Assembly (NCBI RefSeq): GCF_965638725.1
Contig: NC_134949.1
Coordinates: 123,750,294-123,814,293, forward strand
Direction of reading: 5' to 3'
Length of the DNA: 64,000 nucleotides
DNA from: Aptenodytes patagonicus
Taxonomy: Eukaryota; Chordata; Aves; Sphenisciformes; Spheniscidae
Made by a program: the position numbers and the translations under genes. The notes below the pieces were generated by a model. It was not told the origin of the DNA. It did not search any database and worked only from the letters and a program-made list of their open reading frames with translations. Shown piece after piece: positions 13,944 to 26,248 of the stretch. Positions within the stretch are counted from its first letter, which is position 1; each line of letters begins with the position of its first letter.

Positions 13944-14491
13944 AATCTCAGCTGGCAACTGAGCACCACACAGCCGCTCGCTCACTCTCCCTGCCCCCGG
14001 TGGGATGGGGGAGAGAATCGGAAGAGTAAAAGTGAGAAAACTCGTGGGTTGAGATGAGAATAGTTTAATAATTGAAATAAAATAAAATAGCAATAATAAT
14101 AATTTTAAAAGTATATACAAAGCAAGTGACACACGATGCAATTGCTCACCACCCACCAACCGATGCCCAGCCAGTCCCCGACCAGCGACCCCCCCGGCCA
14201 GCTTTCCCCAGTTTATGTACTGAGCATGACGTCACATGGTATAGAATTTCCCTGTGGCCAGTTTGGGTCAGCTGTCCTGGCTGTGCCCCCTCCCGGCTTC
14301 TTGTGCACCTCCAGCCTTCTCAGTCGGTAGAGCGTGGGAAGCTGGAAAGGCCTTGACTTAGTGTAAGCACTGCTCAGCAACAGCTAAAATATCAGTGTGT
14401 TATCAACATTATTCTCATACTAAACCTAAAACACAGCACTGTACCAGCTACTAGGAAGAAAATTAACTCTATCCCAGCCAAAACCAGGGCA
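13944..14491 (-). mobile_element. Solo LTR of an avian endogenous retrovirus, copy 1 (one end decayed)
   Basis: About 548 bp closely similar over its full length to the element at 39816-40374 and in the same orientation. The plus strand reads the LTR backwards and ends ...CCAGGGCA at 14491. The opposite terminus (about 11 bp, including the expected TG) has diverged or been lost, and I see no clear target-site duplication. Read on the minus strand it contains an ATTAAA polyadenylation-type hexamer (around 14065-14070) and an ACATAAAC-like TATA region. No primer-binding site or internal retroviral sequence adjoins it, so it is a solo LTR. Confidence 0.8.
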
Positions 14492-15109
14492 CTAGGCATA
14501 TATATACATAAATGCTGAATCATGACCTGTGTTACGCCGGTTTATTCCTGTTAAAAATCCATTGCTATTGATGTGTGTTACAAAAGCACTAGTTCCCATT
14601 CCATAGTTTATTCAGGCAGGATTTTGCCTTTGACGTTAAACACACATGGCTCTATTGAGAACACTTGCTACAGTGCTTAAGGTAAAGCTGGGGGCTTACT
14701 GCTGCACTTACATGCAAGAGACAGACAAGAAGTTCATGCTGCCTACTCTCCTGCACTGCCAGATCCCCTTCCTACACTCCCTGGAGGGCCTGTAGGAGTT
14801 GCAGAAATAGAGCCCATATTCAAGCCACCTGGTATAAATGTGGTCTATAGCGCAATATTGAAGCAAATAAACTTCTGTCAAACTAGTATCCATCTTGCAA
14901 GACACATCATACAGAAGTTGTTCTTAAAATAGCCATCTCCAGAAAAAAAAGAAAAAAAAAAAACCACCCAACCAAACATCTTTATCTTCTTTAACTCTGA
15001 TACCATCTCATTATAAAATTATAAAATGAGAAACACATCTGTTCTTAGAGAATGAAAAAGTTTTTATTAAAAGAAAGTAAGAGGTCAAACAGTTCAACTG
15101 TAATCATCA
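14492..15109. other. Intergenic spacer between LTR and old retroposon
   Basis: Nothing recognised apart from an A-rich stretch at about 14944-14962 and a TTTATT hexamer at 15062-15067. On the minus strand that hexamer would read AATAAA. Confidence 0.4.
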
Positions 15110-15620
15110 AAATTGCAGGACATGTTCAAAGCGAGGATCCCTCTAGCCCAATACCCTGTTTCCCACAGTGTCCACCAACACCTTAAGAGCAAGCACAGGT
15201 CGAGCGTATATAATACCTGCCATCAATACCCTCCCAACCTTCAAGTATTTTGAGATCGGGGACTACACAAGACCAAAGTTGTCTGGCTAGCTGGTAACTG
15301 CCAATGGCTCTGTCTTCCATGTGTATGTGCTCTGCACCCATGTCAACTTTTGTATCCACATTCCTTAGGAACACCAGTGGATTTCTTACCACATTCTGTT
15401 AGTTTTGAACCTGACTTCTTCAAGCTTCCTTTGAAAGCCCTTACTTCTCGGATTGTGAATGCCCGGACACCATCCACCCTCTTCATGTCATCCATGACTT
15501 CTGTAGACCTTTTGGCAGACCTAATCAAAATGAATGGGCAACAGTCACCGGGTCAGGGTCTCAGCCCTGCTTTCTCTGCTGTAGCCAGGTTCGGTGGTAC
15601 AGAAGGACCCTTAACGTGAG
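15110..15620 (-). mobile_element. Probable degenerate CR1/L3-like retroposon fragment
   Basis: The segment starting around 15131 (GATCCCTCTAGCCCAATACC, then TTTCCCACAGTG) recalls the reverse-complemented 3' part of an old sauropsid CR1/L3-like LINE. In those, 'tagcccagtatcctgtct..gacagtggccaa' is followed by a 'ccattgatgg..cctccatgaatt' block; here a comparable block lies around 15300-15322. The match is diverged and from memory, so the family and limits are approximate. Orientation is inferred as minus. Confidence 0.4.
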
Positions 15621-17513
15621 CAGATGAGAATTGCCCTCAGCGAGATTAGTAGAGATTGCATTCCCAAATCCAGACAGTCATCTCATCCCAGGCGGTACTT
15701 CAGAATGGGACCGACCAGAGTATAAAATATGGTGCCAAGTGACTTGCAGGGGTTAAAGCCACAGTTTAGGCAAATAGGAAATTAAGTTGGCCCAAAGGAT
15801 GTAATAAATGCGCTTCTAGCTCCAGAGAGCACTTCCGTTCCTCTCCCAACCCATTCACCCTGCCCTCTGCTGTGAAATGTAAAGCAACCACACATTGTCA
15901 GCATCTCCAGATGAGCAATACAGAAAGCCTGAGAGCACAAGAGTCTCGGTGCACTACAGTAAACAAGGCAAAAAATAGCTTATTTTCAGAACTTCCTGAA
16001 AATGAAGTTTGAAACATCATGAAGATGGCACCTCAAAAGCAAGAACTTCTGTTTTTGGAAACTGAGTAACAGCAAACAGTTACACTTCTCAGTTCCCCCA
16101 GTCTTTTGAACCTAAACCAACATTTCCTTCTAGGTGAGGAAAGGTCCTTCTCAGAGCTCCACGTATCAAGACCGACGCAGACAAAAAAGCAGGGAAAACC
16201 CCTGGAATCCTCAAATTCAAGCAAGTTTACACAATAACATTCTTGTTCACAAGGTACCAAAGAAAGTCTGAAAGTGCAGTTGAGCTTGAATACTTCACAG
16301 TTTTCACTTGTTGCATTTTTTTCTTTAAATTATATCATTATCTAGAATGCCTATACTGCTGTATACAATTTCATTTATTTCAAAAATAGAGAAGTCTTGC
16401 AGAAAATGAACCGATATATTTACAAAAATAAACACTTTAAAAACACAGTTCTTAAAAAAATGCTAAAAATAGTAATGAAAAATTCTATGAAATGTGATTC
16501 CCCACAAAATGGAAAATAATCACAACCCAATCACAATTATAAATGAAGTTTACACAGCTTAAATAAGGGTCCTGCCCTGAAATGCCCTTTGAAGAAGTCT
16601 CTCTCTTCTCTAAACGACATAGGGAACTCAAGCTCCCTACTTAAGTAGAACTAATACTGAAAGGCAGCTCATGAGACTATCCCCTTGTAGACAGGATGGG
16701 AACGTTTCTCAGTGTGATCACCAGAACTGAACGGAAACAGAATTAATTGCCTGGGTGGTCTTCCAAACAAGAAACAAGAGTTCAAAGTGATAAATCCTTT
16801 CAGTTCTCATTCCCAGCAGGAGGAGTCAGAACAAGAACTAGTGAGTTTGGAGGGAACTTTGAGAGTAAAGGAGGGAAGTTCACACTTCCTTACGTTCAAG
16901 AAACACTTGGGCTGAAACTGTGAAGGGAATGATTTGGAGCTGGTCACCATAGGGCTGGTCTGTGCTCTAATCCGCATCTATTACCCCAGCAATGAACAGG
17001 CACTACATGAACTGCTAACTCTTGGGGACATGTACAGATCTCAGGGAAAAAGTAAAGGATCAGTACAGGGCAAATATAAGCGGCTCTGTGCTCTGCCTCT
17101 CTGTCAAGTGCACTCTGTCAATACACACTGAGGAGTATCTGCTTGACCCTATGATCCATGCTTTAGCCACACAGGCAGCTGTAAAGTCTAGGACTGCTGG
17201 AGCCCACAATCCTGGGGCTGCTCAAATTACCCCAGAAGCTGTTTTGCTCACAGCAGCGTGATTTGGATGAGATGTGATGAAAGCCACCTGTGCTCCCCCC
17301 TAGCATGTGGGCTAACCTTTTGCATTACTGAAGAAGGTCAGCAAAGAACAAAATAAGACTCTGGGTCCTGTGTGACCCTGTAAACAAAACTAGGCATATT
17401 CTGATGACTTTTTACATTATTCTTTGCTGCTCAGGTCCATTAAAACAGTTGAGCAAGGCACATCCATGGCAAATGAGCTCAAATCAGCCGCAGCTATCAC
17501 AGCTCCAGATGGG
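15621..17513. other. Downstream flank / possible 3' UTR of SETD4
   Basis: This sequence follows the SETD4 stop codon on the minus strand. No other exon is recognised. The first clear minus-strand AATAAA after the stop is at 16374-16379, so up to about 1.1 kb of this could be SETD4 3' untranslated region. Confidence 0.4.
16374..16379 (-). terminator. Candidate SETD4 polyadenylation signal (AATAAA)
   Basis: TTTATT on the plus strand, the first AATAAA I find downstream of the SETD4 stop on its coding strand. Position only; no transcript evidence, and alternative sites are likely. Confidence 0.25.
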
Positions 17514-17648
17514 TCAAGTTGTTGCCATATTCAAGTCACAAAGAATCTCAGCTGATTTTTGTAGTATCTTCAGATCTTCCAAGCGCAGTGCTTCTACCAA
17601 AGCCAGTTGTTTTTTGAGGTTCTCTTTGTTCCTTTTCAACTGGGAAAT
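17514..17648 (-). CDS. SETD4: SETD4 terminal coding exon 11
   Basis: 45 codons including stop. It encodes ISQLKRNKENLKKQLALVEA and LRLEDLKILQKSAEILCDL, a coiled-coil-like helix as in the human C-terminus, and ends in TGA at 17516-17514. Acceptor AACTTCAG. Confidence 0.92.
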   Translation of the reverse strand: MSQLKRNKENLKKQLALVEALRLEDLKILQKSAEILCDLNMATT

Positions 17649-20600
17649 CTGAAGTTTATACAAATGGGATGAAATTACTAAAAATTCAGATTATTTCATA
17701 TAGGACATGAACATGAAATTTGTGTAAAGCTCCTCTGTGGTAGGGATTCCATGAACTATGTCAAAATACAGTATTTTTTTTAACTTTCCACAAGAGAAAC
17801 TGTAACAGTAAAAGAAAAAAAGAAGGGGAAAAAAAAGGAAAAAAAAATCATCACATGGATAGGAAGCAGACCAAAAACAAGGAGGGGAAGGGAAGGGAAA
17901 TGGTTACCTGATATCAGGCTCCTAAGTCCATACTATCCTCAAGATGTTGCTCAAGACCAGATTCACCTCATACTCTGTGCATATACGCATTTCCTTTGCA
18001 GAAGTGTGGTTTTAATAACCCTTTCCCATGATAGCTATCCAACTTGACATTAAGTACACATGTTGTTTGCCAAAATTCAGAAAGGAAGGAGAGATTGTTT
18101 TTCTAAGAGTACAGACCTCCCTCACGGGAGGCTGGCTGACATGGGTAGCTCGTTGGGCTTGACTGGCTTTAATGAACACAGCCTTCACTTTCTGCAACAA
18201 GGCACTCATGGCAGGTCTGCAACGTCTAATGTGCCCACCTCATACAAGCCTGCATTTTCTTTTAAGAAGTAACCTCAACAAACACATTGATACTGTAGGC
18301 AGAGCAAGGTTAAACACCTTTCACTTGTTTACAAGGCTTCGTATAAGCTTTGTAACATGGTTCCTTTCTTTGCTGCAGCCACAAATTCTGCTGAGTAATT
18401 TAGTGCTGTCAGTCACCCTGGAAACAAATCCTATACCACCCCAGTGTAGTCAATTCCCTCCGTTACTCTGTTCTCACCCCAGAAAATTACACTGCTGGTA
18501 CATTTATGCTAGGAGAGAAAGGAATCTGGGCTACCTTGTTCTTCCAGTCAAATTACCTGAAGAAGGACATGCTGTGTCTCCTCCATTAAAAAATGGCATA
18601 TTTTTGCTGTTATATTCAAAGTCTGCTGTTCGTTTCTGGCTGAAATCACATCACCAAGCAGCGTTCTCCTCCAGCAAGTACTAAAACAAAAATGTTTGAA
18701 CAACACACAGTCATTTGCTGTATTCCCCAACTGAATGATAAACTTATGGTTATGCTAAGAATAACATCGCTGGCATAAGGCAAGTAGGGTCAGCATACAT
18801 GAAAAAGGCACACAGCATTCAGATATGAGACCGATCAGGCAAGCAAAAGAGAAGAGAGATTTAATGGTCTGGACCAGCAGTTCCAATCCCCCACCCCTAC
18901 CCTTTCAGCCAAAGCCATGGTCTGCACTTAGACCAATGCTTCCAGTCTTTACTGTTCTGCCATGCTGCCACCAACTTCAGCAGCACCGGTGAGGAGTAAA
19001 AGCTATTCACTCAGAACTTATTAGCATGGCTTCTGCTAAACTTCACCTCACATACTGACACATTTCATGGGCTTGAAACCAGTACCACGGAGATTTATTT
19101 TTCATTCTTATCAACTTATTCCTCTCAGCAACAAATCTTTGAAGCATAAACAGCTTCAAACAAGACAAGACTTTTTTTTTAATTATTATTTACTATTACA
19201 AGCAAAGCCCAGGTAACCATTTTCTATTAATGCTTTTTAAGGTAAATTTGCCATTTGGAACAAATGATCAAAACTATGCTGACAGCCACTGGAAATGAAT
19301 TTCAGCGATTTATTTGGTCCTAGAATTTCAGAAGCAGCCTGTGGAACACATGCTTCAAAGAAATCAAGCAAGGTCAATAGCATCTAAAAGTCCTATCAAA
19401 CCAACAGGAAAAAGGTCTGGAGTCTGAACCTTAAAGTAATATCTCATTCTTGAAATAGAAAGGGAAAACAATGGGGTGTTTCTAGTGTTTAACACAAGAA
19501 AGTAAAAGACCAAGGCAGCAAACAGGCAATGACTTTGCATTATATGGTGTTCTTTGCCTTTCCTCTTTTCACTTCTCACCTGGAGGCAATGAGATAGACA
19601 CAAGAAATCCAAATTGTCCCAGTGTCTCACGCACAGCCAGCAAAGAGCAAATAAAGGAAAATGTCACATGCACATTGTCTAAACATTCAAAAAGTACTGA
19701 AACTTACAATTCATCTGCTCCAAGACTTAACAACTTGAGGGCTGTGAGGAGTCTCCAAGATGGTCCATCCCACCCAAAGGTCAGATTTCTAAAAAGTCAG
19801 AAAGTATAGGTGATCTTTTACAGCATGATAGCTTTCTTCCTGACAAGTGTCAACAAGGGAAGACCTGCTCCTCGGAACTAGAGGACTCCTTGACTCCCCT
19901 TACTCTGCTGCTATCCACAGCTAGGAGACAGCCTGGGCCTTGAAACATATCTCAAGCTTTGCTATTGCTGTTTACCACTTCTACCTTCTCTCACAAACAG
20001 CAAGCAAATCAGTTTGTTAAATAAAACAAATATTTTATGCTGGATTTTGATACTAGAAGCAAATTTGACTCCCAGAAAAACTGAAAAGAAAGCTCACATA
20101 GAAACAAAAAACTCCAGATACCTACTCTAAGAAATCATGATCCTTTAGAATGGAAATTTTTGCATTTCTCTGCTTGTCCAGTGGTGGAAAATATTTGAGG
20201 AGAGTATCTGCATAAAAACACATTTTAGATATTTAAATAAATGGTAGGCAGAAGAAACAACAATCCTCAATTCTGAAATGACATTTCAACCATATTTTTC
20301 AGGTAGCTACAGGACAAAGACCAAAACCTGCTACATTTTGGTGAACTTTAACATAATCAAAAATGTATCTACTTCTCAAAAGCTACCGGTAATCTCCAGG
20401 ATTGTATCCTTATAATGGAAATCCTGACTCAAACTGAAGTTATGAACCACTCTCAGCAACTTCAGTTTGTGGGGATCAGGACTTAAATCCTGAAGTCAAT
20501 GGTACAATCTAAGACATCTGGTTGGAAGCTCTGCATACATGCTGGTAAGAATTGCAATTTTACAAAAGCAAAGATTCCAAAGAACACTTTCAATTTTAAA

Positions 20601-23600
20601 ACTCCAATCCTTATATTCTATGCAGTTCAAAGTGGTATCAAACTCTATTCCAATTCTTGGAGATACACATAAATATCTTGATGGCACTAAAAAAAAATCA
20701 TAATGCTTTAATATGCATTGTGCATATCATGCATTGTGCGCATATCAATATATGCAAGTGCATGTACTTCTTCCCTATCCTTTAGTTATCCCTTTTTACC
20801 CACATCTCCTGTTGAAGACAGACAGCATTAATATGCTCAGATGCTCTGCTGTCTGCTATTGTACCTTTCAATATCAAGACAATCTATATATCCAACCTGA
20901 TGAGACATAAACACTGCTGTGAGGGTTATTCATGGTAACAAATCCATATTCTAGTAGCAGTCGCTGATTATCGTGAGGCCCATAGCAGATAAATACTTCT
21001 TCGTATTTTTTGCACTGTGAATTTGTCCAAATTTCATAGCTTCTTGTCTGCTCATTAAATGCAGCCTTTACCTTTGAGAAATTAAAAATAAAAGGTTTTA
21101 CTCTTGGCAGGAAGACAGGATGAAAAAGGAATCAGACCTTGAATATTAAAACCCAACAGTATTGAACATTCCTCTAACACTGCAACAAAACAGATAGTGT
21201 TGCAGATGTCTGAAAAGACAATCCATTTGGATGATTCCACACCAGGATTACCCTATAAATACGAGTATGAGGAAGAACAAACATCAAAACCTTAGTCCAG
21301 AGGACGTGTCACCCACTGTGTAGACTTATTGCAGAGGCCCCAAATCCACAAAAAGATGGCTTCATGCAGAGTTGGCCACTTTTATGCTATCCCAGTTCTA
21401 TGCTGGCACACAGTCCCTGACATAAGGTGGAACTGCTCTATACACTTTCCTAAGGCTGCCCACAAGCTTCAACCAGAGGTGAAGTAACACAGGGACCGTG
21501 TAACTCGAGATTTGTCTCAGGAGCTGAGCCTTTCAGGAGAGCAGAGTAGGGTTATGTTTACAAGTGGCTCTTCCCAATAGCTACCGTGGATGCAAATCTT
21601 ACCCAGCCATTGTGGGCTCTCCCTGTACCTCTGCTTTGCTACATAAACTGAAACATTTGAATCATCTTTATTCAACTGCCTTGGGCTGAACAGCAAGCTC
21701 CAGGGTATATACCAACCATGAGTACTCAGCCTGTGTATGTCCTCAACAGACGATTTCCCCACTACAAGATCTCTCACTGACCTCCAGACACTCCTAATCC
21801 ATCACTTAAATGCATACTGCATTGAGATAGTGCATTCACAAGTAAAGAAATTAAGTGATCTATTTTTAATTTCTTACCTGAACATTTGGACTGTGGTTTA
21901 GCAAATCTAAATATGGTGCCAATGCATAAACATCTGGCTCAAGAGAAAAACATTCCCTCTGTGAATGTTTCATGTATATTGTCCTGGTATTAATAGTGCA
22001 CCAAGCCCACTCCAGAGCACTGTAGTTAAAAATAGTTCCTGTGTTCTCAGCAAACAAAGGCTGCAGGGAAGAGAAAAAAGCCTTGGAAGACATGTACAAC
22101 TCGTGGACCGTCATTCTCTGCTCCTGGGCCTTCTTTCTTAATGGTTGAGGAAGAAGGCTTACTACATCGTGCTCCAAACAAACAGGGCAAGTGTATGTCT
22201 TGGGTAAAACATCAAGATACGGCTTCCACAGAGATTTCTCACCAGCATGCTTCTCTGCTATTAAAAATGTGCACAGTGCTATCAAAGGAGATACAGGAGG
22301 CTTCCACCTATTAGAAAATAAAATAAAAATACCAACATTGCAGATACACAGAGGTGAGATAGGAAATGGATGCAGCAGTATTTTATCTCTCTTCTAGTTC
22401 TTTTAAATGCTATAAATAGCTTCTATTTTAAACTTCTTTGTGTTTCACCTCCAAGTCCTTTTGATGATTTCAAAGGGGCTTTTGACTTCATTTTATTGAG
22501 AAGCTGTAAAAGCTGGTTTGTAGTAACAATTTCAGGCTCACCCCTTGGGTTGTTTTTTTTTTGGGGGGGGTGGGGTGGGGGGGTGGGGGAGTGGTTCAGG
22601 ATACATAACAAGTACACAATGTCCAACATAGGCCTTTGTTCTGAATTTTCTAAAAAGCCGTGTTCATGTGACTGCTTTGCAACCCCATTTTATCCCCCTT
22701 CTCCTATTGAAGCATATTCACAAATTCCCAAGAAACCATTCATAACTGGCATCTAGGTCCAAGCTGGCTCTAGAGGCAGGTCAAGTTCAAGCCTGTACCA
22801 TCCCTCCAATTCTGCCTAGCTAAAAGAGGATGCTCTGTGTCCAAACCTTACTTATCTGAGCATTCCACATGCATGAAAGTCCACATGAAACATTCATATA
22901 AGTTAGGGTATGCAGTTTAAAGCCCTACCACCACTTAGATGATTCATCTACTAATGAGCAACCCACAGGAAAGGCCAGCTCGCCCATAAAATGTCACTTT
23001 TCACTTACCTCATAACGTATTCTCCTAAGCAGCTACTAAGGACAGTGCCCGTGGTGAGTAAGCATTTCTCAGGCAATGAAATAATCAGATCCCCTGCCTT
23101 TGAGGGAGAAAAAAAACCACAACACACACAAAGAATAGTAAAGGTCAAGTGTAAATGACTCATCTACTACACCATTTCTGAACAGAGAGACCCTCCCCAG
23201 AGAACACTAACGTCAGGAAGCAAACAGATGTGATGTTGAACTTGATGGAAACTGCCATGGTTTTAAGACAGTCACAGTCCAGGGAAGGAGGATGACTGCA
23301 GTCAGTAGGAACTGTCACCTGCAGAAAGTCAGCTGTTCACAGAAAGTTGGGTGCCTGGCTACTCACTTTCTTTCTACTGAGATGTAAGTTAGATTAGACC
23401 TCACAAATACCTGAACTTCTATCAACATAGCAGTATGGGGTAGGGATAATTTAGGTCATGTCTATCCTGACCTTGTTTGCCAAGCTGCTGTGTGTTTAAA
23501 TTAGCTTTCATGCTTGGCTTGAGCCATATGTGTCCATGCCTGTAGGGAGAGGACATGAATCAAGTCAATACTCTCTCCATTCCTCCCCTGAGTTTCCCTA

Positions 23601-26248
23601 TCTTGCTCAAGCCCAGTTGAGCCTAGCTCTCATTTCACTCACTGTAGACTCCCAGCATTGTGGATAACCTGAGCCTCTGCCTTCAACTGCTGGCTCTAAC
23701 CCTGAGCCAGCATGAGAACATACACTGTTCTCCACACATGATTTCTCCACTGCATCTCCTTCCTACCTCTTGCTATACTCTCTATTTTGCAAAAAGTGCT
23801 GGGTCTGATTCCCCATTATTTGATATACTATTCTCATACCAGTTAGGAACCTTCTCCAACAAGCCTATTTTCTGAGAGGCACTTTTCAGTCAGAGTTCAG
23901 TCTTTCTGTGCCAGTATCTGAAGGGCAAGGTATTTTTTCTATCATTCCCGTTTTCTGCTGGGAATGATAGAAATTATGATTCTATTAGCTGGTCTACCAA
24001 CAAAGAAAAGGGCTATCAAAGTGAGGTTAAAGCCATGGTTTCACATTATGGTTAAGATAATCTAAAGCCCAATGCTGCTTAAAGTCCCATCGTTTTCCTC
24101 CATCCCCCTTCCTGATATGCCATTCCTCCCTTTGTACCAGCACTGGTCTGACCAAGGTGGGAGATTTCAAGGAGCAAAGCTATCAAAGCTAATATTTTTT
24201 TTGAAGAGAGAGTTTTCTGTTAGTTTAGGTTCCCGATGCAACTTACCACACGAGTGGGGAAGACTGCTACAGCCAGTGCAAAAGAAGCTGTGGGAGCCAG
24301 TGGCTGAGGGAGAAGGCATACAGGAGGGAAGAGGCCTGCTCCTTCTGGTTTCAGTTAGCCACTGATTGCCTTAAACTGAATCACAAGACTACATGCTAAA
24401 TCTCTATAAATGAGTACAGGAGTGTCTTCATCCTACAAGTCATCAGGGTACATAGGAAATCATCTTACAGATATGCCAACACTGCAAATTCTGGTATTAG
24501 GCTAGAGATTACATTCACAACAGGGACCGTGAAGACTTTGCCTGCAATTTTGAGCTTTGCTTGTTGCAAAAGTCATTACATCTCAAAGAACCTGAGGAGC
24601 TCTTGCATTAGAATCAACATTACTAACCTGAAGAGCTTTTGTTGTCATCAATCCTCTTCCTGTATCTGAAGCAGGCACAAAGAGGATGCTTAAATACATG
24701 TATATATGTAAAATACAGGAGACTATGATAAGCTGCAATAAATTAACAGGCCAGCGAGGAAAAGCTCTAAAAGAACATACATTAAATCTTACAAATCATA
24801 AAAGCCAATTATGGATTGTTCCAGATATATACCTCATGTCTTTATTCTCTGATTCTCTTTTTACTTTTCAGGACCCTGTGAAAGCCCTTCCCCTGCATCC
24901 CCTGCAACATTTGCTGTCCAGTTCTAGCAATTACTCAACTTCTTTTCCCCAATTTTTTCTTTAAACACATCTTTCATCACTGGCTGCTGTTCTTGGTTTC
25001 AGAGTTTTAACTAAACTTTACAATTTCTGTTCACAATATTTTCTCTCTGATTCATACTACTCTCTCTACTCTGTCTTTAATATTGCAAGTTTTTTTAAAA
25101 TAATCTACTTAAAGAGAAAAACTACAAGTATATACCTTCACTGTAAACAGTACTACATGAATCCCAGCTCTAAAATTATTTACTTTCCTGTATCACTAGA
25201 TCTGCTGAACTTGCATGGAAAAAAAGATGAAGAAATGATAACAAGGTTAGGTTCTGATACCAGAAACGCTTAAGAGGTATTACTTTCTTCTTTAAAACTG
25301 TGCTACTAACACTTAAAATCTTGATTTCTACGAGGAATTCAACATAGGTGTGCATGTTTTGTAGCATACCAGAGTATTCTCATACTAGAGTTTTACATGA
25401 GAGCATCTTTATATAGGAAACAGTTTACAGTACTTCAGGCCTCCATACCTACTTGTTTACGTTAAATGACATTCACACGCATATACTAGAAGTCCTTAAA
25501 GGACTAAGAGTAACTGGCTTTTTTTCCTGATGCCAGCCAGTTGTGTGATTCAAAATGAAAGCAGGAATCTAACATTCTTAGAAGAATCAAATATGCACCA
25601 CCAATAAATAAGTAAAACATTACCCCAGAATTGTGCTGGCCTTAAATTAGTGTCTTCAAATCCTCTGTCTTTCAGCCACTTCTTAAGTTTAATGTATTCC
25701 ATCTTGTGACTGCTGTTGACTAAAAGTAAAAAAGAGGGGATTAATGCTATAAAATAGCACTCTATTGGAAAATAAAGGAAATTGAAAAATTTTACTGTAT
25801 GGTCAGAAAAACTATTTTGGACATTTTAGTATAGCATAATAGAATAGCAAGAAAGGCCCCCCTCGAACTAGCTTAATAAGTTCTGGGCCTCTAGGCACTG
25901 GGAGCTCTCAGAACTGCAGGAGTTATTCAGCACAGTCCAGAGTCAAAGAATTTAAGAATAATGTAGTATTTCCCATTAGCCAGAAAAGAGAGCTCACAAT
26001 ATTCACCATGCTCTGCCTGGGACTGTAAACTAATGCTAGAATATTTGCATAGAAAAAGCTAACATTTATGAATGTTATTTTCTAAGCACACAGGTGTTTG
26101 ATGAATATACACCACAAAATGACACCTTGACAAACAACTGGTTATTTTATTATTTAGCAGTACTTCCAGGGATAGTACCTCCATCCATAAAACTCTGCAA
26201 GTGTTTTCTTCTTCTCTTTCGACCTGTCCGGCCTCTGCTTTTCTTCAT
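17514..26248 (-). CDS. SETD4: SETD4, SET-domain protein methyltransferase; frame broken in exon 9
   Basis: Ten coding exons on the minus strand, joined 26248-26179, 25719-25624, 24665-24628, 23097-23009, 22307-21878, 21071-20897, 20207-20126, 19788-19707, 18680-18557, 17648-17514. All have GT-AG introns, and the phases chain perfectly except at exon 9. The product matches vertebrate SETD4, about 439 residues against 440 in human. Visible features are a basic N-terminus (MKKSRGRTGRKRRRK), the GRG motif of the SET N-part (residues 58-60), the NHS motif at 235-237 and the catalytic-core CYGPHDN with Tyr271, then the C-terminal Rubisco-LSMT-type substrate-binding region. SETD4 is a lysine methyltransferase reported in cell quiescence and proliferation. 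Oddity: a CCCC run in exon 9 (plus 19738-19741) has one base too many. As written, translation leaves the family frame after Ala343 and stops nine codons later. This is either an assembly or read error or a real loss-of-function allele. The start is chosen by similarity to the human N-terminus. Confidence 0.95.
18557..18680 (-). CDS. SETD4: SETD4 coding exon 10
   Basis: 124 nt encoding TCWRRTLLGDVISARNEQQ through a helix ending HVLLQ, matching human TCWKKVLLGEVISDTNEK. Acceptor TGTTTTAG, donor GTAATT. It is intact in its own frame, showing that selection maintained the C-terminus until recently or still does. Confidence 0.93.
19707..19788 (-). CDS. SETD4: SETD4 coding exon 9, contains a +1 frameshift
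   Basis: The exon begins correctly (E)NLTFGWDGPSWRLLTA, as in human. The next codons should read LKLLSLGADEF, but an extra C in the CCCC run (plus-strand GGGG, 19738-19741) shifts the frame to PQVVKSWSR followed by TGA. The exon is 82 nt; 81 nt is needed to join exon 10 in frame. Acceptor and donor (GTAAGT) are intact. Confidence 0.9.
20126..20207 (-). CDS. SETD4: SETD4 coding exon 8
   Basis: 82 nt encoding TLLKYFPPLDKQRNAKISIL and KDHDFLE, matching human KYLPSTDKQ..ISILKDHGYIE. Acceptor TATGCAG, donor GTAGGT. Confidence 0.92.
20897..21071 (-). CDS. SETD4: SETD4 coding exon 7 (catalytic SET C-part)
   Basis: 175 nt, residues 242-299. Contains EEVFICYGPHDNQRLLLEYG with the conserved active-site Tyr271. 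Acceptor CTCAAAG, donor GTTGGA. Confidence 0.95.
21878..22307 (-). CDS. SETD4: SETD4 coding exon 6 (large inserted SET region)
   Basis: 430 nt, residues 98-241. Contains KHAG, a YTCPVCLE segment, FSSLQPLF and the SET-domain ALAPYLDLLNHSPNVQ segment with the NHS cofactor-binding motif. Donor GTAAGAA at 21877. Confidence 0.96.
22563..22589 (+). repeat. G-run cluster, potential G-quadruplex
   Basis: Four consecutive G-tracts of 8, 4, 7 and 5 G separated by single T on the plus strand, inside the SETD4 intron between coding exons 5 and 6. The G-rich strand is the transcription template for SETD4. Confidence 0.75.
23009..23097 (-). CDS. SETD4: SETD4 coding exon 5
   Basis: Encodes AGDLIISLPEKCLLTTGTVL and onward, a SET N-part strand typical of the SETD4/LSMT family. 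Acceptor CTCAAAG, donor GTAAGTGA. 89 nt. Confidence 0.93.
24628..24665 (-). CDS. SETD4: SETD4 coding exon 4 (38-nt micro-exon)
   Basis: Short exon encoding DTGRGLMTTKALQ, the conserved GRGL start of the SET domain. Acceptor GCTTCAG, donor GTTAGT. It ends on a codon boundary. Confidence 0.92.
25624..25719 (-). CDS. SETD4: SETD4 coding exon 3
   Basis: Acceptor TTTTAG before 25719 and donor GTAATG after 25624. It encodes ...NSSHKMEYIKLKKWLKDRG..., aligning with human SETD4 residues just before the SET domain. 96 nt, phase kept. Confidence 0.92.
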
